Of a stretch of 64,000 bases of DNA, positions 45,050 through 57,625 are shown one piece after another. The notes below the pieces were generated by a model, which was given only the letters and a program-made list of their open reading frames with translations, was not told the origin of the DNA and searched no databases. Each line of letters starts with the position of its first letter. Position 1 is the stretch's first letter. The stretch spans positions 3,679,501 to 3,743,500 of the forward strand of contig NZ_JAGIOH010000001.1 in NCBI RefSeq assembly GCF_017876625.1, written 5' to 3'. A program made the position numbers and the translations under genes. The DNA is from Streptomyces syringium (GTDB lineage: Bacteria > Actinomycetota > Actinomycetes > Streptomycetales > Streptomycetaceae).

Positions 45050-46219
45050 TTACGCAGCACTAAGTAGCTTCTCCATCGCGGTGCGTACCGATTCCTCTCG
45101 CTTGCAGAAGGAGAAACGCACCAGATAGGACGGCGCATTGGGGCGCACATAGAAGGCGGACGTCGGAATTGCCACCACCCCGGCGCGCGACGGGAGTTCA
45201 CGGCAGAAACGCACGCCGTCCGTGTACCCCCACTCCCGAACGTCGGCCTGTACGAAATATCCGGCGTCCGCCCGATAGGGGCGCAGACCCGCGCGGGCCA
45301 GCCCCTCGGTGAGCAGATCGCGGTTGCGGCTCAGCGTCCCGCGCAGCCCGGCCGCCCACTCCTCCACATCGCCCAGCATCCGCGCGAGCGCCTCCTGGTA
45401 GGGCGTCCCGGAGGCATAGGTGAGGAACTGCTTCGCGGCACCGACCGCCGCCACCAGGTGGGCCGGTCCGCAGACCCAGCCGATCTTCCAGCCCGTGACG
45501 TTGAAGGTCTTGCCCGCGGAGGAGATCGTCAGGGTCCGCTCGCGCATGCCGGGCAGCGCGGCGAGGGTGCGGTGCCGGGCGTCGCCGTAGACGAGGTGTT
45601 CGTAGACCTCGTCGGTCACCACCGTCAGCCCGTGCTCCCGGCAGACGTCGGCGATGACGGCCAGTTCCTCGGCGGTGAAGACCTTGCCCGTCGGGTTGTG
45701 CGGGGTGTTGAGCAGCAGCACCCGCGAGCGCGGGGTGACGGCGGCGCGCAGCGCGGCCGGGTCCAGGACGAAGGTGTCGCCGGACAGCTCCAGCGGTACG
45801 GGCACCAGCCGGGCGCCCGCCAGCCTCGCACCGGCCGGGTAGGCGTCGTAGCAGGGGTCGAAGGCCAGGATCTCGTCACCCGGGTCGCACAGCGCGAGCA
45901 GCGCCGCCGCGAGGGCCTCCGTGGCACCGGTGGTGACCAGCACCTCGCCCGCGGGCCGGTACTCCAGCCCGTACCGCGCGCGCTGGTGCTCGGCGACCGC
46001 CTCGCGCAGCGCCGGGAAGCCGGCCGCGGGCGGGTACTGGTTGCTGCCCGCGAGGACCGCCGCCGCGACGTCCTTCAGCAGGAGGGCCGGGCTGTCCAGC
46101 TCGGGCACGCCCTGGCCGAGGTTGACCGCGCCCGTGGCCCGCGCCAGCTCGGTCATCTCCGTGAAGACCGACGTGCCCATGTCCCGCACCCGCGCCGCCG
46201 GGTTCCAGTCCGTATGCAT
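45050..46219 (-). CDS. PLP-dependent class I/II aminotransferase
   Basis: 389 aa from the ATG at 46219. Fold type I motifs: VNLGQGVPELDSP, TTGATEALAAALLALCDPGDEI, LLNTPHNPTGKVF, VVTDEVYEHLVY and the Schiff-base Lys in TISSAGKTFNVTGWKIGW. It resembles MalY-free kynurenine/methionine aminotransferases (YbdL-like) and DapC-type enzymes; the annotated role is often aspartate or succinyl-diaminopimelate aminotransferase. It could also act on kynurenine, though the kyn operon is 12 kb away. Confidence 0.92.
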   Translation of the reverse strand: MHTDWNPAARVRDMGTSVFTEMTELARATGAVNLGQGVPELDSPALLLKDVAAAVLAGSNQYPPAAGFPALREAVAEHQRARYGLEYRPAGEVLVTTGATEALAAALLALCDPGDEILAFDPCYDAYPAGARLAGARLVPVPLELSGDTFVLDPAALRAAVTPRSRVLLLNTPHNPTGKVFTAEELAVIADVCREHGLTVVTDEVYEHLVYGDARHRTLAALPGMRERTLTISSAGKTFNVTGWKIGWVCGPAHLVAAVGAAKQFLTYASGTPYQEALARMLGDVEEWAAGLRGTLSRNRDLLTEGLARAGLRPYRADAGYFVQADVREWGYTDGVRFCRELPSRAGVVAIPTSAFYVRPNAPSYLVRFSFCKREESVRTAMEKLLSAA

Positions 46220-46546
46220 GCGTTCCCGCTTTCCCGAGTCCGTCGATGAGTGTTCGAGAAGTCCGTCGTGCCGTCTGTTCCGTTGTGCCACCGCCCAGTT
46301 GGGGCCCCGGGGCCCGGGCCGTGGGTGGCGCGGGGCTCACGATATGCGCGGGGCGCACCGGCGCCCAGCACAGGTCCGGTCCCCGGGAGGCGCCGACACG
46401 CAGCCGTGCGGCCGAGCGGGTGGAAGGCACACCGCGTACGGGCGTTCCGTCTCGCGCGCGCGGGACGCGAGCCGCATGGTCGGTATGCCGGGACGCCTGC
46501 CGTCCGGCATGCTCACCCCCGCCGCGCCCGCACCGGAGGTGCCCCC

Positions 46547-47755
46547 GTGTCCGCCGACACCGCCGTGCCCGTACGAGGCCAGCAGCCGCGCCCCGCCGCC
46601 CGCGACAGCCGTACCCGCCTGCTCGAACGGGTGCGGGCCGCGCTGCGCCGGGCGGCACCCGCGCTCGCGCTCTACGCCGCCGCCCGGCTGACCGGGATGT
46701 CGGTGATGGCCGGCTGGGCGTGGTGGACCGGGCGCCATCCGCGCGGGCTGCTCGGCCACTCCTGGGACGGCATCTGGTACGCCGCCATCGCCCGCAACGG
46801 CTACGGCCTGTCCGTCCCCTCCTCCCACAGCCCCGGGGTGGTCTTCAACGACCTGGCGTTCTTCCCGCTCTTCCCCGGTCTCGTCCGGCTGGTGGCGGCC
46901 CTGCTGCCGGTCGGGGTCGTCAGCGCCGGGCTGATCGTCGCCTGGTCCGCGGCCGGGGTCGCGGCCTGGGGCATCTACGCGGTCGGGGAGCGGCTGCACG
47001 GGCAGCGGGTGGGCACGCTGCTCGTCCTGCTGTGGGGGCTGCTGCCGCACGCGATCGTGCAGTCGATGGCGTACACCGAGACGCTGATGACCGCGTTCGC
47101 CGCGTGGGCGCTGTTCGCCGCGATCACCGGCCGGCCGCTGTGGGCCGGGGCGCTCGCCCTGCTGGCCGGGCTGTCGCGGCCCAACGCCATCGCGGTGGCC
47201 GCCGCCGTCGCCCTGACCTCGGTGCTCGCGGTGTGCCGGGATCCGCGGGCCCGCGCGGACTGGCGGGTGTGGGCGGGCGCGGCGCTCGCCCCGCTGGGCT
47301 GGTGCGGCTACGTCTCCTGGGCGGGGTGGCGCTTCGGGGGCGGGCCGTTCGGCTATTTCGAGGTGCAGCGGCTGTGGGGGTCGCGCTTCGACTTCGGGGC
47401 CGACGCGTGGCGGTTCATCCGGCACCTGTTCGTCGCCCGGGACTACATGGCGTACTACGTGACCGTGGCGGTCCTCGCGGTGGCCCTGATCGCGCTGGTC
47501 CTGCTCGCCCTGGACCGGCCGCCGACGGCGGTGCTCGTCTACGCGCTGGTGCTCGTCGTCATCGCGGTCGGCGGCTCCAGCTACTTCGCCTCCAAGCCGC
47601 GCTTCCTGCTGCCCGCGTTCCCGCTGCTGCTCCCGGCGGCGGTGGCGACGGCCAGAGCCCGGCCGCGCACCGTCGTCGTGACGATCGGCGCGCTGGCCGG
47701 GCTCTCGTTCTTCTACGGGACGTATCTGCTGACGGTCGCCCGCATTCCCATGTGA
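46547..47755 (+). CDS. GT-C membrane mannosyltransferase-like protein (PIG-V type)
   Basis: 402 aa from the GTG at 46547, 8 nt after GGAGG. About ten membrane helices. The first luminal loop carries HSWDGIWYAAIARNGYG with the acidic residue typical of GT-C enzymes, followed by NDLAFFPLFPGLVRL, VQSMAYTETLMTAFAAWALF and LSRPNAIAV, a set shared with PIG-V-like mannosyltransferases. It probably uses polyprenyl-phosphate mannose outside the membrane for glycolipid or protein glycosylation (inference). Confidence 0.82.
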   Translation: MSADTAVPVRGQQPRPAARDSRTRLLERVRAALRRAAPALALYAAARLTGMSVMAGWAWWTGRHPRGLLGHSWDGIWYAAIARNGYGLSVPSSHSPGVVFNDLAFFPLFPGLVRLVAALLPVGVVSAGLIVAWSAAGVAAWGIYAVGERLHGQRVGTLLVLLWGLLPHAIVQSMAYTETLMTAFAAWALFAAITGRPLWAGALALLAGLSRPNAIAVAAAVALTSVLAVCRDPRARADWRVWAGAALAPLGWCGYVSWAGWRFGGGPFGYFEVQRLWGSRFDFGADAWRFIRHLFVARDYMAYYVTVAVLAVALIALVLLALDRPPTAVLVYALVLVVIAVGGSSYFASKPRFLLPAFPLLLPAAVATARARPRTVVVTIGALAGLSFFYGTYLLTVARIPM

Positions 47756-47807
47756 CGCGCGCCGCCGCCTCGAAGGAGCGCGGCACGCGCCGGGGTCACC
47801 GGCCGGA

Positions 47808-48341
47808 TCAGGCCTCGTCGTCGCCCGGCTTCTCGTCACCGGACTCGACGTCGGCCTCCAGGCCGAGCGCCTCGATGAGCCACTTGTCGAACTCGATCGA
47901 GGCCCGCACCCAGCTGACCGTGCTGGAGACGAAGTGCTCCAGCGACACACCGACGCCGATCAGCATCTGCGCCTCGCCGATGAGGCGGACGCCGCCGTCG
48001 TCGTTGGTGTGCGTGTACACCTTCGGCCACAGGGTGCGGCGGTTCCAGTCGTCGATGACCTCGAGGAGCTGGGCCTTCTCCTCGATGCCGTGCGGCCGGT
48101 CGTAGAAGGTCCGGACCGAGAAGACCTGCTGCTCCTCCTCGCCGCGGAACATGAAGTACGTGCGGAACTGCTCCCACGGCGCGGCGAGGTCGCCCTCGTC
48201 GTCGACGACGTACTTCAGCTCCATCTGCTCGAGGAGCTGCTTGACCAGGTCCTGGTCGGGGATGACGGGGCCAGTCGGGCCCGCCTCCTGCGGTTCGGGC
48301 TGGCCCCCGAAATTCGGAATCGAGGACGGGTCGATGCTCAC
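47808..48341 (-). CDS. YbjN-domain protein
   Basis: 177 aa, GTG start with GAAGGGAAA upstream. The central domain (YVVDDEGDLAAPWEQFRTYFMFRGEEEQVF-like text, then LLEVIDDWNRRTLWPKVY and EHFVSSTVSWVRASIEFDKWL) is a YbjN/type III chaperone-like fold. The C-terminus is acidic. Function in actinobacteria is unknown. It is convergent with the mannosyltransferase gene and lies just downstream of clpB. Confidence 0.88.
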   Translation of the reverse strand: MSIDPSSIPNFGGQPEPQEAGPTGPVIPDQDLVKQLLEQMELKYVVDDEGDLAAPWEQFRTYFMFRGEEEQQVFSVRTFYDRPHGIEEKAQLLEVIDDWNRRTLWPKVYTHTNDDGGVRLIGEAQMLIGVGVSLEHFVSSTVSWVRASIEFDKWLIEALGLEADVESGDEKPGDDEA

Positions 48342-48406
48342 CGTGAATTTCCCTTCGTACGGTTCTTGCCATCCTCCCCCACACCCGCCCCGTCACCGCA
48401 ACCCCG

Positions 48407-51073
48407 TCAGCCCCCCGATCCTGTCGTGGCGGCCGGGGCGGCGGCCGAGGTGACGGTCAGCGAGGAGCCGTCCGGAGCGAGGTCGACCCGGACGGTGTCC
48501 CCGTCGCGGACGTCCCCGGCGAGGATCGCCCGGGCGAGCCGGTCACCGATGGCGGTCTGGATCAGGCGCCGCAGCGGGCGGGCGCCGTAGCTCGGATCGG
48601 GCGCGGCGGCGTCCGGCGCGGCCGGGTCGTGCCCGAGGGCGGCGAGCCAGCGCAGCGCGGCGTCGGTCACGTCCAGGGTAAGTCGCCGGTCGGTGAGACG
48701 ACGCTGGAGGAGACCGATCTGGAGGCGGGCGATCCGCTCCAGCTCGTCCGTCCCCAGGGTGTGGAAGACCACCAGGTCGTCGAGGCGGTTGAGGAACTCC
48801 GGCCGGAAGGAGGACCGGACCGTCTCCAGGACCTTCGTCTTCTTCTGGTCGTCCTTGAGCAGCGGATCCACCAGATAGGAGGACCCGAGGTTGGAGGTCA
48901 GGATCAGGATGGTGTTCCGGAAGTCGACCGTCCGGCCCTGTCCGTCGGTGAGCCGCCCGTCGTCGAGGACCTGGAGCAGGACGTCGAATACCTCGTGGTG
49001 GGCCTTCTCCACCTCGTCCAGGAGCACGACCGTGTACGGGCGCCGGCGCACCGCCTCGGTGAGCTGGCCGCCCTCCTCGTAGCCCACGTAGCCGGGCGGC
49101 GCGCCGACCAGCCGGGCGACGGAGTGCTTCTCGCCGTACTCGCTCATGTCGATGCGGGTCATGGCCCGCTCGTCGTCGAAGAGGAAGTCCGCGAGCGCCT
49201 TGGCCAGCTCGGTCTTGCCGACACCGGTCGGGCCGAGGAAGAGGAACGAGCCGGTCGGCCGGTCGGGGTCGGCGATCCCTGCCCGCGCGCGGCGCACGGC
49301 GTCGGAGACGGCCCGCACGGCCTCGCTCTGGCCGATCAGCCGGCGGCCGAGCTCCTCCTCCATGCGCAGCAGCTTCTGCGTCTCGCCCTCCAGCAGGCGG
49401 CCCGCCGGAATGCCGGTCCAGGAGGCGACGACGTCGGCGATGTCGTCCGGGCCGACCTCCTCCTTGACCATGAGGTCCTTGGCGGCCGCTTCCTGTTCCG
49501 CCTCCGCTTCGGCCTCGGCGGCCGCCTCCAGCTCGCGCTCGACGGCGGGGATCTCGCCGTACAGCAGCTTGGAGGCGGCGTCGAAGTCGCCGTCGCGCTG
49601 GGCGCGCTCGGCCTGGCCGCGCAGGTCGTCCAGGCGCTCCTTCAGCTCACCGACGCGGTTGAGGGACTGCTTCTCCTTCTCCCAGCGCGCGGTGAGGCCG
49701 CGCAGCTCCTCCTCCTTGTCGGCGAGGTCGCGGCGGAGCTTCTCCAGCCGCTGCAGGGAGCCGGGGTCGGTCTCGTTGTTGAGTGCCAGCTCCTCCATCT
49801 TCAGCCGGTCGACCGCGCGCTGGAGCTCGTCGATCTCGAGGGGCGAGGAGTCGATCTCCATGCGCAGCCGGGACGCGGCCTCGTCGACCAGGTCGATGGC
49901 CTTGTCGGGCAGGAAGCGGGAGGTGATGTAGCGGTCGGAGAGGGTGGCCGCGGCGACCAGGGCGGAGTCCGCGATCTGCACCTTGTGGTGCGCCTCGTAC
50001 CGGCCCTTGAGGCCGCGCAGGATCGCGATGGAGTCCTCGACGGACGGCTCGGCGACCAGCACCTGCTGGAAGCGGCGCTCCAGCGCCGCGTCCTTCTCGA
50101 TGCGCTCGCGGTACTCGTCGAGCGTCGTCGCGCCGACCATCCGCAGCTCGCCGCGGGCCAGCATGGGCTTGAGCATGTTGCCCGCGTCCATGGCGGAGTC
50201 GCCGCCCGCGCCCGCGCCGACGACGGTGTGCAGCTCGTCGATGAAGGTGATGATCTGGCCGTCGCTGGACTTGATCTCGGCGAGGACGGTCTTCAGCCGC
50301 TCCTCGAACTCGCCGCGGTACTTCGCGCCCGCGACCATGGCACCGAGGTCGAGCGAGACGAGCCGCTTGTTCTTCAGCGACTCGGGCACGTCGCCCTTCA
50401 CTATCCGCTGCGCGAGGCCCTCCACGACGGCGGTCTTGCCGACGCCGGGCTCGCCGATGAGCACCGGGTTGTTCTTCGTCCGGCGCGAGAGCACCTGGAC
50501 CACGCGGCGGATCTCCTGGTCCCGGCCGATGACCGGGTCGAGCTTGCCCTCGCGCGCGGCCGCCGTGAAGTCCGTACCGAACTTCTCCAGTGCCTTGTAC
50601 GTGCCCTCCGGATCGGGAGTCGTCACTCGCTGTCCGCCCCTCGTGGTCTCGAACGCGTCCAGCAGCCTCTTGGCCGTGGCGCCCTGCTGTGCCAGCAGCT
50701 CACCGGTCCGGCCGCCCTTGGCGGCGAGCCCGATGAGCAGGTGTTCGGTGGAGATGTACGCGTCGCCCAGCTCGCGGGCGCGCTGCGATGCGTCCGCGAT
50801 GACGGCCAGCAGCTCACGGTCGGGCTGCGGCGGCGACACGGTGGCCCCCTGCACGCTCGGCAGGGCGCCGAGCAGCCGCTCCGCCCCGGACCGCAACGCC
50901 GCGGCGTCGGCCTCGACGGCGACGAGCAGGTCCATGATGTTCTCGTTGGCCTCGCCCGCGAGCAGCGCGAGCAGCAGGTGCGCGGACGTCATGTCCGCGT
51001 GGCCGGCGGTCACGGCCCGCTCATGGGCGCGGCTGAGCGCCTCCTGGCTCCTGTTGGTCAGCTCGGCATCCAC
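48407..51073 (-). CDS. clpB: ATP-dependent disaggregase ClpB
   Basis: 888 aa from the GTG at 51073, preceded by AAGGAGGAG. N-terminal Clp_N repeat domain, first AAA+ module with [18 protein letters not shown], the M-domain coiled coil (about residues 400-530, rich in Glu/Lys/Arg), and second AAA+ module with [19 protein letters not shown] and [16 protein letters not shown]. It rescues aggregated proteins with DnaK. A HAIR operator lies upstream at 51132, which places it in the HspR regulon with the dnaK operon. Confidence 0.97.
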   Translation of the reverse strand: MDAELTNRSQEALSRAHERAVTAGHADMTSAHLLLALLAGEANENIMDLLVAVEADAAALRSGAERLLGALPSVQGATVSPPQPDRELLAVIADASQRARELGDAYISTEHLLIGLAAKGGRTGELLAQQGATAKRLLDAFETTRGGQRVTTPDPEGTYKALEKFGTDFTAAAREGKLDPVIGRDQEIRRVVQVLSRRTKNNPVLIGEPGVGKTAVVEGLAQRIVKGDVPESLKNKRLVSLDLGAMVAGAKYRGEFEERLKTVLAEIKSSDGQIITFIDELHTVVGAGAGGDSAMDAGNMLKPMLARGELRMVGATTLDEYRERIEKDAALERRFQQVLVAEPSVEDSIAILRGLKGRYEAHHKVQIADSALVAAATLSDRYITSRFLPDKAIDLVDEAASRLRMEIDSSPLEIDELQRAVDRLKMEELALNNETDPGSLQRLEKLRRDLADKEEELRGLTARWEKEKQSLNRVGELKERLDDLRGQAERAQRDGDFDAASKLLYGEIPAVERELEAAAEAEAEAEQEAAAKDLMVKEEVGPDDIADVVASWTGIPAGRLLEGETQKLLRMEEELGRRLIGQSEAVRAVSDAVRRARAGIADPDRPTGSFLFLGPTGVGKTELAKALADFLFDDERAMTRIDMSEYGEKHSVARLVGAPPGYVGYEEGGQLTEAVRRRPYTVVLLDEVEKAHHEVFDVLLQVLDDGRLTDGQGRTVDFRNTILILTSNLGSSYLVDPLLKDDQKKTKVLETVRSSFRPEFLNRLDDLVVFHTLGTDELERIARLQIGLLQRRLTDRRLTLDVTDAALRWLAALGHDPAAPDAAAPDPSYGARPLRRLIQTAIGDRLARAILAGDVRDGDTVRVDLAPDGSSLTVTSAAAPAATTGSGG

Positions 51074-51131
51074 GACTCGGGCTCCTCCTTGGTGCGATGC
51101 TGTCGATCCTGCCTGAGGAAACGTGCAATAA

Positions 51132-51152
51132 GTTGAGCCTATTCCACTCAAC
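51132..51152. promoter_or_regulatory. HAIR operator (HspR site) of clpB
   Basis: GTTGAGC-N7-ACTCAAC matches the HspR box CTTGAGT-N7-ACTCAAG at 11 of 14 half-site positions with the right spacing, about 60 nt upstream of the clpB start. Confidence 0.85.
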
Positions 51153-51297
51153 CTTGATTGTGCCAGGCAGCCCGTCCGAAAAGGCCCGCCCGGTCGGCCC
51201 GGTCCGGGGCTTCCGCGTCCGGCACCGGTGATGCAGGATCTTGCTCAGGCGTTCCCCCCACCCCCTGCGCCACCACCGGACAGCAAGGACTCTTCCC

Positions 51298-51945
51298 ATG
51301 CTCCGACCCCTGGGGGCGGCCCGCCCCTTCACCCGCGCGACCACCGGCGCGGTGTTACTGACACTCGCCACAACGGTGGGCCTGGGCCTGTCGCTACCGA
51401 CGGCATCGGCATCCCCGGGCACCGGCCCGACCCCCTGCGCCCCGACGACGGCCCGGCCGACGCCGGTGCCGACGTCCGTGCCGACGGCGGGTCCGACGGC
51501 GGGTCCGACGACGGCACCGCGACCGACTCCGACGACCGTCCCGACGGCACCGGCGACTCCGCACCCGACGTTCATGCCTGTGTCGGCGACGACATGGCCG
51601 GACCCGACGGTGGGCCCGACGGCCGCCCCGACGGTGATACCCACCCCCGGCCCGACGGTGGCACCCACGGCCCGCCCGACGGCGGGCCCGACGCCCGTAC
51701 CCACGACGGGCCCGACCGTGGCACCCACGACCCGCCCGACGCCGATACCGACCGCAGTGCCTACGGCCGTTCCCACGGCGGTACCGACGGCCGTACCGAC
51801 GTGTCGACCGACGGGCAGCACCCCGGCCCCGAGCACCGTCCCGACGCCCGGGCCGACGGCGAAGCCCACGCCGGCCCCGACCCGGCCGCCCACCCCCGGA
51901 CCGACCCCGAGCGGACCGACAGCGAGCCGACCCCCGGCGAACTGA
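51298..51945 (+). CDS. Putative secreted Pro/Thr-repeat protein
   Basis: 215 aa from the ATG at 51298. A signal peptide is clear: basic N-region, hydrophobic GAVLLTLATTVGLGLSL and cleavage near ASASPG. The rest is almost wholly repeats of the type PTxxPT with Ala, Val and Gly (GPTVAPT, TAVPTAVPT), two cysteines and no membrane anchor or catalytic domain. Such extended Pro/Thr tracts are usually surface spacers or O-mannosylation targets. The repeats also create a long Val/Gly frame on the other strand, which I judge to be a shadow. Moderate confidence that the gene is real. Confidence 0.55.
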   Translation: MLRPLGAARPFTRATTGAVLLTLATTVGLGLSLPTASASPGTGPTPCAPTTARPTPVPTSVPTAGPTAGPTTAPRPTPTTVPTAPATPHPTFMPVSATTWPDPTVGPTAAPTVIPTPGPTVAPTARPTAGPTPVPTTGPTVAPTTRPTPIPTAVPTAVPTAVPTAVPTCRPTGSTPAPSTVPTPGPTAKPTPAPTRPPTPGPTPSGPTASRPPAN

Positions 51946-52042
51946 TGCCCGCCGCACACTCTTCCGAGTGAACCCTCGGTGGCCCGCCACCCGCCCACGC
52001 GGTGGCGGGCCACCCTGGCCTCGGACCGCAAGGGGGTGCAGC

Positions 52043-52633
52043 ATGACGGCCACGGCACACGAGCCGACGCCCACGCAGGAAGAGCTCCTCCTGGAGAGCT
52101 TTCTGGCCCTGGAGACCCCTGAAGGCTTCAAAGCCGAGCTCATCGAGGGGGAGATCATCGTGTCACCGGCTCCGGATGGCGAACACGAGGATTGTCTGAG
52201 CACCGTCATCCGACAGGTGCTGCGGGAGTCGCGCGTCGACATGGACTGCTCGGGCAACAAGGGGCTGCTGATGCCCAGCGGGGGCAGGTGCCCCAAGAAC
52301 CACGCCATCCCCGACGCCACCTTCGCTCCCCGCGCGCTGCGTCTGTTCCGGGGAGCCCCGTCCTGGATGCCCTGCGACGGGGTGGCCATGGTGGTGGAGG
52401 TGACCAGCACCAAGCCGGACGGCGACCGGATCGCCGAGCGCCACTGCTACGCCCGCGCCGGGATCCCGCTGTATCTCCTCGTCGACCGCGACCAGGAGAC
52501 CGTCACCCTGCACAGTGACCCGTCGGCGACAGGCGGCGCGGACTACGCGCAGGCGCACTCCACCGCCTACGGCAAGCCGCTCGCCCTCCCCGGTCCGTTC
52601 GCCTTCGTCCTGGAGACGGCCGACTTCGCCTGA
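52043..52633 (+). CDS. Uma2-family (restriction-endonuclease-like fold) protein
   Basis: 196 aa. PD-(D/E)xK-like Uma2 motifs: KAELIEGEIIVSPAPDGEH, the NHAIPDATFAPRAL strand, and VAMVVEVTSTKPDGDRIAERHCYARAGIPLYLLVDRD with the E-x-T/S-x-x catalytic region. These proteins are abundant and expanded in Streptomyces; nuclease activity is proposed from fold only. Start ATG at 52043 with GGGGGTG upstream. Confidence 0.9.
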   Translation: MTATAHEPTPTQEELLLESFLALETPEGFKAELIEGEIIVSPAPDGEHEDCLSTVIRQVLRESRVDMDCSGNKGLLMPSGGRCPKNHAIPDATFAPRALRLFRGAPSWMPCDGVAMVVEVTSTKPDGDRIAERHCYARAGIPLYLLVDRDQETVTLHSDPSATGGADYAQAHSTAYGKPLALPGPFAFVLETADFA

Positions 52634-52656
52634 GGCCCACGAACTACGCTTCCCGC

Positions 52657-53061
52657 ATGGCCCACGACCTCCGGAACCTCTCCCCCGCGTACCTCGACTT
52701 CTGGCGCGAGTACCACCTCTGCACGCTCACCACCCACCGCTCGGACGGCACCCCGCACGTCGTTCCGGTGGGCGTCACGTACGACCCCGAGGCCGGCGTG
52801 GCCCGGGTCATCACCCGCAAGAGCAGCACCAAGGTCGGCAACGTCCAGGCCTGCGGTCCCGACGGGGCGTACGTCGCCGTGTGCCAGCTGGACCGGGGGC
52901 GCTGGGCGACGCTGGAGGGACGCGCGGTGGTGCGGACCGAGCCCGAGGTCGTCGCCGACGCCGTCGCCCGCTACGCCGAGCGCTACGGCCGCACGCCGAG
53001 CCCGAACCCCGACCGCGTCGTCATCGAGATCACGGTCACCCGGGCCATGGGCCGGGCCTGA
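52657..53061 (+). CDS. PPOX-class F420-dependent oxidoreductase-like protein
   Basis: 134 aa split-barrel flavin/F420 protein: DFWREYHLCTLTTHRSDGTPHVVPVGVTYD, then TRKSSTKVGNVQACGPDGAYVAVCQLD and GRWATLEGRAVVRTEPE fit the actinobacterial F420-binding subgroup of pyridoxamine-oxidase-like enzymes. It starts 23 nt after the Uma2 gene, so the two may be co-transcribed, and is convergent with hspR. Confidence 0.9.
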   Translation: MAHDLRNLSPAYLDFWREYHLCTLTTHRSDGTPHVVPVGVTYDPEAGVARVITRKSSTKVGNVQACGPDGAYVAVCQLDRGRWATLEGRAVVRTEPEVVADAVARYAERYGRTPSPNPDRVVIEITVTRAMGRA

Positions 53062-53087
53062 CCCCCTCGGACACACCCGGATACGCG

Positions 53088-53124
53088 CGAGGGCCGACGG
53101 AACAGATCGTTCCGTCGGCCCTCG
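53088..53124. terminator. Bidirectional terminator between the F420 gene and hspR
   Basis: Perfect 16-bp arms CGAGGGCCGACGGAAC/GTTCCGTCGGCCCTCG with a 5-nt loop; it closes both the plus-strand unit and the dnaK operon. Confidence 0.88.
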
Positions 53125-53157
53125 TACGCGTCCGCCCGGTGTCCCGGGCAGGTGTCG

Positions 53158-53622
53158 CTAGTCCGAGCCCGGCCGCCGCGGCCGCCAGACGACCAGCGCG
53201 CTGGTCTGCTGCACGTCCTGGTACGGGACCAGGTCACGGCGGTAGGAGGCGTGCACCGCGGCCTCGCGCTGCTGCATGGCCGTGGCCGCGCCCTCGACCA
53301 TCGCCTGGAGCTCGGCGGCGCGCGCCTTGAGCGCCGCCACCTGGTTCTCCAGCTCGATGATGCGCTTGATGCCCGCCAGGTTGATGCCCTCGTCCTGGCT
53401 GAGCTGCTGCACCTGGCGCAGCAGCTCGATGTCGCGCGCCGAATAGCGTCGGCCGCGCCCGGCCGTGCGGTCCGGGGAGACCAGGCCGAGACGGTCGTAC
53501 TGGCGCAGCGTCTGCGGGTGGAGGCCCGAGAGCTGAGCCGCGACGGAGATGACGTAGACCGGCGACTCGTCGGTCAGCTGATACGGCTGTGCTGGTTCGA
53601 AACGTCGTCGGCGGCCGTCCAT
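53158..53622 (-). CDS. hspR: HspR, MerR-family repressor of the heat-shock regulon
   Basis: 154 aa from the ATG at 53622, one base beyond the dnaJ stop, with GAAGGGAG upstream. MerR-type helix-turn-helix VYVISVAAQLSGLHPQTLRQYDRLGLVSPDRTAGRGRRYSARDIELLRQV and the coiled-coil helix that follows are characteristic. It binds HAIR operators and uses DnaK as co-repressor; operators are visible upstream of dnaK and clpB here. Confidence 0.96.
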   Translation of the reverse strand: MDGRRRRFEPAQPYQLTDESPVYVISVAAQLSGLHPQTLRQYDRLGLVSPDRTAGRGRRYSARDIELLRQVQQLSQDEGINLAGIKRIIELENQVAALKARAAELQAMVEGAATAMQQREAAVHASYRRDLVPYQDVQQTSALVVWRPRRPGSD

Positions 53623-53623
53623 C

Positions 53624-54805
53624 TCATGCTCCCTTCGCGGCCTGGAACAGCTCCGCCCGCGGGTCCTCGTCGGCCGTCGCGTCGCGGTAGGCCTCCAGGG
53701 CCTCCCGCGCCTTGTCGTCGAGGTCCTTGGGCACGGCGACCTCGACGGTGACCAGCAGGTCGCCGCGGGTGCCGTCCTTGCGCACCGCGCCCTTGCCACG
53801 GGCGCGCATCGTCCGGCCGTTGGGTGTGCCGGCCGGCAGCTTGAGGGTGACCGGAGGGCCCCCGAGGGTGGGAACCTTCACCTCGCCGCCGAGCGTCGCC
53901 TCCACGTAGGAGACCGGCACGGTGACGGTGAGGTTGTCGTCCTTGCGCCCGAAGACCGGGTGCGTGCCGACGTGCACCACGACGTACAGGTCTCCGTTGG
54001 GCCCGCCGCGCTCGCCCGGGGCGCCCTTGCCGCGCAGCCGGATCCGCTGCCCGTCGGAGACTCCCGAGGGGATGCGGACCTGCATGGTGCGGGAGGACTT
54101 GGCCCGCCCGCTGCCCTTGCACACGTCGCAGGGGTTCTCGGGGATCAGCCCGCGTCCCTTGCAGTCGGGGCAGGGGTCGGTCAGCGAGAAGCCGCCACCC
54201 GTGCCGTGGGAGACCTGTCCGGTGCCGACGCAGGTCGGGCAGACCCGCGGCGTGCCGTTCTTGTCGCCCGTGCCGGAGCACGCCTTGCAGGCGGCCGAGG
54301 AGGACATCCGCAGCGGGACCGTGGCCCCGTCCACCGCCTCGGTGAAGCTGAGCGTCACCTCGGACTCGATGTCCTGACCGCGCCGCGGCTGGGTCCGGGT
54401 GCCCGAACCACCGCGGTTGAAGAGGCCGCCGAAGACATCACCGAGACCACCGCCGCCGCCGAAGCCGCCGGCGCCCGCTCCGCCCTGGGCGCCCCCGAAG
54501 AGGTCGCCCAGGTCGAAGTTGAAGGAGCCGCCGCCCGCGCCGCCCGGGCCCGGGCGGTAGCCGCCGTTGCCGAACAGGGCGCGGGCCTCGTCGTACTCCT
54601 TGCGGCGCTTGGGGTCCGCGAGGACGTCGTTCGCCTCGGAGATCTCCTTGAAGCGGTCCTCCGCCTTGGCGTCGCCCTTGTTGGCGTCCGGGTGGTACTC
54701 GCGGGCGAGCTTCCGGTACGCCTTCTTGATCTCGGCCTCGGTGGCGTCCTTGGGCACGCCGAGGACCTTGTAGTAGTCCTTCTCGACGAAGTCCTTCGTG
54801 CTCAT
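53624..54805 (-). CDS. dnaJ: Chaperone DnaJ (DnaJ1)
   Basis: 393 aa. J domain with the HPD tripeptide in REYHPDANKG, long Gly/Phe-rich region (GGPGGGSFNF-like), the four zinc-binding CxxCxGxG motifs (CKACSGTG, CPTCVGTG, CPDCKGRG, CDVCKGSG) and the substrate-binding C-terminal domain. Third gene of the operon; GGAGGG before the ATG. Confidence 0.97.
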   Translation of the reverse strand: MSTKDFVEKDYYKVLGVPKDATEAEIKKAYRKLAREYHPDANKGDAKAEDRFKEISEANDVLADPKRRKEYDEARALFGNGGYRPGPGGAGGGSFNFDLGDLFGGAQGGAGAGGFGGGGGLGDVFGGLFNRGGSGTRTQPRRGQDIESEVTLSFTEAVDGATVPLRMSSSAACKACSGTGDKNGTPRVCPTCVGTGQVSHGTGGGFSLTDPCPDCKGRGLIPENPCDVCKGSGRAKSSRTMQVRIPSGVSDGQRIRLRGKGAPGERGGPNGDLYVVVHVGTHPVFGRKDDNLTVTVPVSYVEATLGGEVKVPTLGGPPVTLKLPAGTPNGRTMRARGKGAVRKDGTRGDLLVTVEVAVPKDLDDKAREALEAYRDATADEDPRAELFQAAKGA

Positions 54806-54856
54806 CCCCGGCGTCCCTCCTTCCGGTCCCCGCTGTCCGTCGTCACGTCAGGCACG

Positions 54857-57431
<2,575 letters not shown>

Positions 57432-57462
57432 AGTGCAACACGACGGGAAACCTGTCAACGGA

Positions 57463-57483
57463 CCTGAGTCGGGCCCACTCAAT
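57463..57483. promoter_or_regulatory. HAIR operator 2 of the dnaK operon
   Basis: CCTGAGT-N7-ACTCAAT, 12 of 14 half-site bases matching the HspR box, 52 bp upstream of the first box and about 70 nt upstream of the dnaK start. Confidence 0.85.
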
Positions 57484-57625
57484 TTTTATGTCAGGCTTAC
57501 CGTCACTCGCGGGCGCGGAAGGGACGCGACGGAACGGGGAAGGGTTGCCTGGGCGACACAGATCACCGGCACGTCAGGTTCATGCACGGCCGAATCCTGG
57601 GTAATCTCGGCTGGGACTGGATAAG

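Noticed and set aside
51021..52058. A minus-strand frame full of VG-GVG repeats
   Set aside because: It is the antisense of the Pro/Thr repeats. It lacks a ribosome site or signal peptide and runs through the HAIR operator of clpB.
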